Both the position numbers and the translations under genes were made by a program. Below the pieces are notes generated by a model, which saw nothing but the letters and a program-made list of their open reading frames with translations, was not told the DNA's origin and searched no databases. From Verrucomicrobia bacterium TMED56 (lineage in GTDB: Bacteria > Verrucomicrobiota > Verrucomicrobiia > Opitutales > Seribacteraceae), in the NCBI GenBank assembly GCA_002167265.1, contig NHDJ01000053.1, forward strand, positions 3,441 to 15,244: DNA of 11,804 bases, written 5' to 3'. Shown piece by piece: positions 8,037 to 11,804 of this stretch (its first letter is position 1; the number at the start of each line of letters is the position of its first letter).

Positions 8037-8969
8037 TTAATTCTTGGCTGAATCTTCTTGGGTGGTTTGTTCCTCTGATTTAACTTCTTCTACAGGTTCA
8101 GATTTTTTGGATTCCTCTTGGGGCTTTTCCTTTGATGCAGTTTGTGAATCAGTTTGCTCTCTCTTTTCCTCAAAATCAATCTCCTCGTAGCCTTCAGGAA
8201 GGGTAACTTCAGGTTCATCTTCCTGATCAATGAAATCTGGTTCTTGGGCAATCGGAGTGATATCTTTTCTTTTAGTTGGAGCTTCAACTCGTTTTGAGGC
8301 ACCATTCTGAATTGCATCCAAAATTACATCCACGATGATACGGATTGACTTAGCTGAATCGTCGTTGCCCGGTATCGGATGGGAAATGATACTTGGGTCA
8401 GAATTACTATCAACCAATGCGATAACGGGAATTTTCAGTCTATTTGCCTCTGCCACAGCAATGGCTTCGTTGTGAGAGTCAACAATGAAGAGTGCTCCGG
8501 GAACTCCTTGTAAATTGAGCAAACCCTCAAAATTTCTTTGCATCCTAGACATCTGACGCTTGATTGCAGCAACCTCTTTACCATGCATTTTGTCTAAACT
8601 ACCGTCTTCCTCCATCCGCAAAAAGCCTTTATATTTCTTTAAGCTAGTAGAAACCGTTTCAAAATTTGTCAAAGTTCCACCCATCCAACGGTTGACGCAA
8701 AATGGCATGTTTGTAGCGGATGCAAGTTCACGAATTGGCTCCTCAGCTTGCCTTTTCGTACCAACAAGAAGGATTTGCTTACCATTTGAAACAATTTCCT
8801 CTATGGCTTTGGAAGCCTTTTCCAACTGATCGTAAGTTTTTTCAAGATCAATAATTGAAATTCCATGCCTGTTATCGAAAACATAAGGTTTGGAGCGTGG
8901 ATTCCAACGCCTAAGTTGATGACCGAAATGTACGCCTGCATCAAGCAGGTCTTTAACTGTGATGTTCAT
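8037..8969 (-). CDS. rpsB: Small ribosomal subunit protein uS2 with acidic C-terminal extension
   Basis: Protein S2 binds late in 30S assembly and is needed to recruit S1. Residues 1-223 are a standard S2: VKDLLDAGVHFGHQLRRWNP (5-24), PYVFDNRHGISIIDLEKT (28-45), LLVGTKRQAEEPI (67-79), NRWMGGTLTNF (93-103), GVPGALFIVDSHNEAIAVAEA (155-175), IPVIALVDSNSDP (180-192) and ISHPIPGNDDSAKSI (195-209). Residues from about 224 to 310 form an added tail rich in Glu, Lys, Ser and Gln, probably disordered and acidic overall; E. coli S2 is about 240 residues. The start ATG at 8967-8969 gives the canonical N-terminus, but the leader before it is A/T-rich with no Shine-Dalgarno sequence. It precedes tsf and follows a tRNA-fMet gene by 73 nt. 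A small hairpin lies in that leader. Confidence 0.97.
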   Translation of the reverse strand: MNITVKDLLDAGVHFGHQLRRWNPRSKPYVFDNRHGISIIDLEKTYDQLEKASKAIEEIVSNGKQILLVGTKRQAEEPIRELASATNMPFCVNRWMGGTLTNFETVSTSLKKYKGFLRMEEDGSLDKMHGKEVAAIKRQMSRMQRNFEGLLNLQGVPGALFIVDSHNEAIAVAEANRLKIPVIALVDSNSDPSIISHPIPGNDDSAKSIRIIVDVILDAIQNGASKRVEAPTKRKDITPIAQEPDFIDQEDEPEVTLPEGYEEIDFEEKREQTDSQTASKEKPQEESKKSEPVEEVKSEEQTTQEDSAKN

Positions 8970-8984
8970 ATTGATTTTTTAAAG

Positions 8985-9005
8985 CCCAAACCGAACAAGC
9001 TTGGG
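8985..9005 (-). promoter_or_regulatory. Hairpin in rpsB leader
   Basis: Between tRNA-fMet and rpsB the transcribed strand can form a 7-bp stem CCCAAGC / GTTTGGG (one G-U pair) closing a 7-nt loop. The stem ends 15 nt before the rpsB ATG and is followed by CTTTAAAAAATCAAT, not by a T-run, so it is not a classical terminator. It could be a processing boundary behind the tRNA or a translational control element of the kind known in rpsB leaders. Only the base pairing is seen; the role is inference. Confidence 0.4.
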
Positions 9006-9042
9006 AGAAATAATTTTCTTTTTAGAGGTAATGGTTAGATGT

Positions 9043-9119
<77 letters not shown>

Positions 9120-9221
9120 ATAAGTTAAGCGATCTATAATTCATAAATTCCCAAAGAAAGCAATATCAAATGAACATGATTCAAGTATGCTTGATTCATT
9201 GCCAAGGAAATCTTTTTCTGA
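9120..9221. promoter_or_regulatory. Divergent intergenic region between tRNA-fMet and the Nif3-like gene
   Basis: This 102-bp AT-rich gap must carry starts for both directions. On the plus strand a perfect TATAAT lies at 9135-9140, but the expected -35 would fall inside the tRNA gene and does not match the consensus. On the minus strand TATAGA (complement of 9133-9138) with TTGCTT (complement of 9158-9163) at a 19-bp spacing is a weak promoter candidate for the tRNA-rpsB-tsf unit. The two -10 candidates overlap. The purine run AAGGAAA (9204-9210), 11 nt before ATG 9222, is one of the few Shine-Dalgarno-like sites in the window. Confidence 0.3.
9176..9199. repeat. Imperfect palindrome upstream of the Nif3-like gene
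   Basis: Two 10-bp arms, ATGATTCAAG and CTTGATTCAT, flank a 4-nt centre TATG and pair at all but one position. The heptamer TGATTCA also occurs as a direct repeat (9177-9183 and 9192-9198). The element ends 22 bp before the Nif3-like start codon and lies in the divergent gap. It could be an operator or a 5'-leader hairpin. The symmetry is seen directly; any regulatory role is inferred. Confidence 0.45.
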
Positions 9222-9989
9222 ATGATGAAAAATATGGTAAATTTAGATAGTGTAATAAAATTTTGCAATGATCGTATCGATGTAGAGAAAATCAAAGACT
9301 TCCCAGGTGCTTGGAATGGATTACAGGTGGAAAACAATGGTGGGATTACTAAAATTGGTGCTGCGGTTGATGCGGGTCTCTTTCCTTTCCAAATTGCTAC
9401 CGAAAAAGAGATCGATTTCTTAATCGTACACCATGGACTTTTTTGGTCTCCTCCTACCCCGCTGACTGGAGCAAGTTATGAAAAGATCAAACATTGCATG
9501 GATCATAACCTTGCCATTTACTCCGCACATCTTCCACTTGATTGTCACTCAGAAATTGGGAATAACGCTATCTTAGCTAAACGACTGAATCTTGAGGAAT
9601 GTGATGGTTTTCTTGATTTCGAAGGAAACAAAATTGGTCTTCTTACCGATTGTAATTTCTCCAGGGAAGACTTAAAGACCCGACTCCAACAAGAATTTCC
9701 ATCCGGAATTCAATCCATTGAATTCGGATCCAAACATCCAACCAAAATTGGGATTCTTTCAGGTTCTGGACAGAGTGCAGTGGATCAAATTCTGAATGTC
9801 GGGGCGGATACCTTAATTACCGGAGAGTTGAAGCAACAACATTTTAACTACGCTCAAGAAAAAGGTCTAAATCTTTATGTTTGCGGTCATTACGCTACCG
9901 AGACCTTTGGAGTGGAGGCTCTAGCCAAGGAAGCCGCCGAGAAATTCAATCTGCCATACGAGTTTGTGGATACCAACTGCCCCCTCTAA
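9222..9989 (+). CDS. Nif3/YbgI-like dinuclear metal centre protein
   Basis: Nif3-like proteins are conserved cytoplasmic proteins with a two-metal site. Databases often label them GTP cyclohydrolase type 2 homologues, but their cellular role is not settled. The 255-residue product matches the short YbgI form (about 250). The metal-ligand motifs are intact: IVHHGLFW (H70, H71), AHLPLD (D107) and CGHYATETFGV (H223, E227). WNGLQVEN (31-38) and the late ITGELKQQH (199-207) are also family marks. The start at ATG 9222 follows AAGGAAA with 11-nt spacing; ATGs at 9225 and 9234 are alternatives that change only the first few residues. It is followed by aroQ on the same strand after 42 bp, so the two may be cotranscribed, though no shared pathway is known. 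Confidence 0.94.
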   Translation: MMKNMVNLDSVIKFCNDRIDVEKIKDFPGAWNGLQVENNGGITKIGAAVDAGLFPFQIATEKEIDFLIVHHGLFWSPPTPLTGASYEKIKHCMDHNLAIYSAHLPLDCHSEIGNNAILAKRLNLEECDGFLDFEGNKIGLLTDCNFSREDLKTRLQQEFPSGIQSIEFGSKHPTKIGILSGSGQSAVDQILNVGADTLITGELKQQHFNYAQEKGLNLYVCGHYATETFGVEALAKEAAEKFNLPYEFVDTNCPL

Positions 9990-10031
9990 ATCAAGCATTG
10001 CCGTCTCCCCCCATCAATCTAAGATAAGGTT

Positions 10032-10466
10032 ATGAAAAAGATTGGTCTACTAAATGGTCCCAACCTTGACAGATTGGGTAAACGTGAACCTGAAATATAT
10101 GGATCTTCAACACTTTCTGACATAGAAAAAAAATTTCAGGCCGAGGCAGAATCCTGCGGTTGTGAGGTAGACTGCTTCCAATCCAACCACGAGGGTGCTC
10201 TCATCGACAAGATACATGTATGGGAAGATGAAGGGTTCTCAGGTATGATAATCAATCCCGGTGGACTAACTCACACCAGTGTGACTTTAAGAGATGCTAT
10301 TATTTCATCAGGTTTAAGGACTGTTGAAGTCCATATATCTAACATACATTCACGGGAGGATTTTCGTCAGAAATCTCTAATTTCAGGAATTGCAACTGCT
10401 GTCGTCGCTGGAATGGGAATGCAAGGTTACCTCTCTGCACTTCATTACCTCGTAGAGATAAATTAA
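10032..10466 (+). CDS. aroQ: 3-dehydroquinate dehydratase, type II
   Basis: AroQ is the dodecameric cytoplasmic type II enzyme that converts 3-dehydroquinate to 3-dehydroshikimate in the shikimate pathway. The 144-residue product is the normal size. Active-site residues are all present: N11 in [12 protein letters not shown]18 and Y23 in KREPEIYG, N75 in [10 protein letters not shown] with H81, E99 and H101 in [12 protein letters not shown], and R112 following. The start at ATG 10032 gives the canonical [12 protein letters not shown]-terminus. A TAAGG lies only 2 nt from the ATG, closer than a usual Shine-Dalgarno site. The gene lies 42 bp behind the Nif3-like gene and ends 6 bp from the convergent fumC stop. 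With trpB in the same window it belongs to aromatic amino-acid synthesis, although the two genes are 9 kb apart and not in one operon. Confidence 0.97.
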   Translation: MKKIGLLNGPNLDRLGKREPEIYGSSTLSDIEKKFQAEAESCGCEVDCFQSNHEGALIDKIHVWEDEGFSGMIINPGGLTHTSVTLRDAIISSGLRTVEVHISNIHSREDFRQKSLISGIATAVVAGMGMQGYLSALHYLVEIN

Positions 10467-10472
10467 AACTTT

Positions 10473-11804
10473 TTATTTAAGTTCCCCGCACATTTGTTCA
10501 GGTTTGACCCACTGATCAAATTGTTCTCCCGTCAGGATTTCCAAGTTGATAGACTCCTCCCGTAAAGTGGTCCCATTTTCGTGAGCGGTTTTTGCAATTT
10601 TAGCTGCTTTTTCATATCCGATCTTCGTGTTCAAAGCAGTCACCAACATAAGGGAATTATCAAGATTCTTTTTCAAATTATCATAATTTGGCTCTATTCC
10701 GTAAACGCATTTTTCTTTAAAAGATAAACAACCGTCACCCAGCAATCTTGCAGATTGCAGAAAGTTTGATGCCATTACTGGTTTAAAAACATTAAGCTCA
10801 TAATGTCCCTGCAACCCACCCACTGAAATAGCCACATCATTACCCAAAACTTGTGCACAAATCATAGTCAGTGCTTCGCATTGTGTTGGATTTACTTTAC
10901 CTGGCATTATCGATGAACCAGGTTCATTAGATGGAATAATTATTTCGCCAATTCCACTTCTAGGACCTGAAGCAAGTAACCTTATATCGTTAGCAATTTT
11001 ATTCAGTGACACAGCCAATTGTTTTAATGCCCCATGAGATTCAACGAAGGCATCGTGTGCCGCCAAAGCCTCAAACTTGTTTGCCGCACTGACAAATGGA
11101 TAACCTGTAAAATCGGCAATTTTCTCTGCCACTAATTCAGAATAACCTGGCGGTGTATTAATACCTGTACCAACTGCTGTACCACCAAGAGCTAATTCCG
11201 CCAAATGAGGTAGCGTATTTTTGATTGCCTTGAGACCATGATCAAGCTGTGAAACATAACCCGAAAACTCCTGTCCCAGCGTGAGAGGAGTTGCGTCCAT
11301 CAGATGGGTTCTACCTATTTTCACAACATCCATGAAATCCTTAGACTTTGCAAATAATGTATCTTTAAGATTTTCGACACTGGGAATCGTAGTCTCCATT
11401 AGCATTTTATACGCTGCAATATGCATACCAGTAGGAAAAGTATCATTGGAGCTTTGTGACTTGTTGACATCATCATTCGGGTGAAGAATTTTTTGGGGAT
11501 CATTAAGACTACCTCCGTTAAGGACATGCCCTCGATTTGCTATGACCTCATTAGAATTCATATTCGACTGAGTTCCGCTACCAGTTTGCCATGTGACAAG
11601 TGGAAATTGATCATCATGATCACCAGCGAGAATCTCGTCACATGCTAGTGAAATTAAATTTTTCTTTTCTTCGCTTAAAACACCAAGTTTGTAATTAGTA
11701 TGGGCTGCTGATTTTTTAAGATAAGCAAAACCATAAATAATCTCTATTGGCATACTTGCCATCTCACCAATCTTAAAGTTATTTATACTCCGCTGAGTTT
11801 GAGC
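10473..11804 (-). CDS. fumC: Fumarate hydratase class II, 5' end outside window
   Basis: FumC is the iron-independent, homotetrameric fumarase that interconverts fumarate and malate in the citric acid cycle. The frame stays open to the window edge and begins [14 protein letters not shown], a segment found about 20 residues into FumC, so only a short N-terminal piece is missing. The ATG at 11762 is internal. Conserved regions follow in order: [43 protein letters not shown] (catalytic histidine near 11304-11306) and the superfamily signature [11 protein letters not shown] (10887-10919) with the mobile-loop serine. TQSNMN and the overall length favour fumarase over aspartase or argininosuccinate lyase; aspartase is the main alternative but is less likely. 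The C-terminal fragment is complete and ends 6 bp from aroQ, convergent. Confidence 0.95.
   Translation of the reverse strand, partial: AQTQRSINNFKIGEMASMPIEIIYGFAYLKKSAAHTNYKLGVLSEEKKNLISLACDEILAGDHDDQFPLVTWQTGSGTQSNMNSNEVIANRGHVLNGGSLNDPQKILHPNDDVNKSQSSNDTFPTGMHIAAYKMLMETTIPSVENLKDTLFAKSKDFMDVVKIGRTHLMDATPLTLGQEFSGYVSQLDHGLKAIKNTLPHLAELALGGTAVGTGINTPPGYSELVAEKIADFTGYPFVSAANKFEALAAHDAFVESHGALKQLAVSLNKIANDIRLLASGPRSGIGEIIIPSNEPGSSIMPGKVNPTQCEALTMICAQVLGNDVAISVGGLQGHYELNVFKPVMASNFLQSARLLGDGCLSFKEKCVYGIEPNYDNLKKNLDNSLMLVTALNTKIGYEKAAKIAKTAHENGTTLREESINLEILTGEQFDQWVKPEQMCGELK

Noticed and set aside
11760..11762. ATG at 11762 as the fumC start
   Set aside because: The upstream in-frame codons encode [14 protein letters not shown], a conserved FumC segment, so the gene continues beyond the window.

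Overview
The window looks like ordinary chromosomal DNA of a compact, AT-leaning bacterium. It holds ten protein-coding genes, two of them cut by the window edges, and one tRNA. All recognisable products are core functions: tryptophan, aromatic and fumarate metabolism, translation, lipoprotein maturation, ion transport and RNA turnover. There is no mobile element, CRISPR array, phage gene or toxin module. The order ileS, a DksA/TraR-like gene with a long lysine-rich N-terminus, then lspA, together with the sequence style of the DksA-like domain, suggests Verrucomicrobiota, perhaps a marine Opitutales/Puniceicoccales-like lineage. That assignment is inferred from memory of gene order and was not tested by any search.

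Layout. Positions 1-1715 (+) hold the 3' part of trpB, overlapping by 4 nt a YicC-family endoribonuclease gene. Positions 1741-6039 (-) hold a tight operon transcribed ileS, DksA-like, lspA. A 126-bp divergent gap separates it from a calcium/sodium antiporter gene (6166-7182, +). Positions 7190-9119 (-) carry initiator tRNA-fMet, rpsB and tsf in transcription order, a translation-initiation and elongation cluster. After a 102-bp divergent gap come a Nif3/YbgI-like gene and aroQ (9222-10466, +). The window ends with fumC (10473-11804, -), whose first codons lie outside.

The genes switch strand often. The three convergent junctions are only 25, 7 and 6 bp long and show no convincing intrinsic terminator. 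Most start codons lack a Shine-Dalgarno sequence and have A/T-rich leaders instead. I found no new multi-gene system. The points most worth a second look are: an initiator tRNA with a Watson-Crick A1:U72 pair instead of the usual C1 x A72 mismatch, plus C73 and A29:U41; a DksA-like protein that has lost three of four zinc-ribbon cysteines and carries a histone-H1-like tail; and an IleS in the same operon whose C-terminal zinc site has two of four cysteines replaced by serine.
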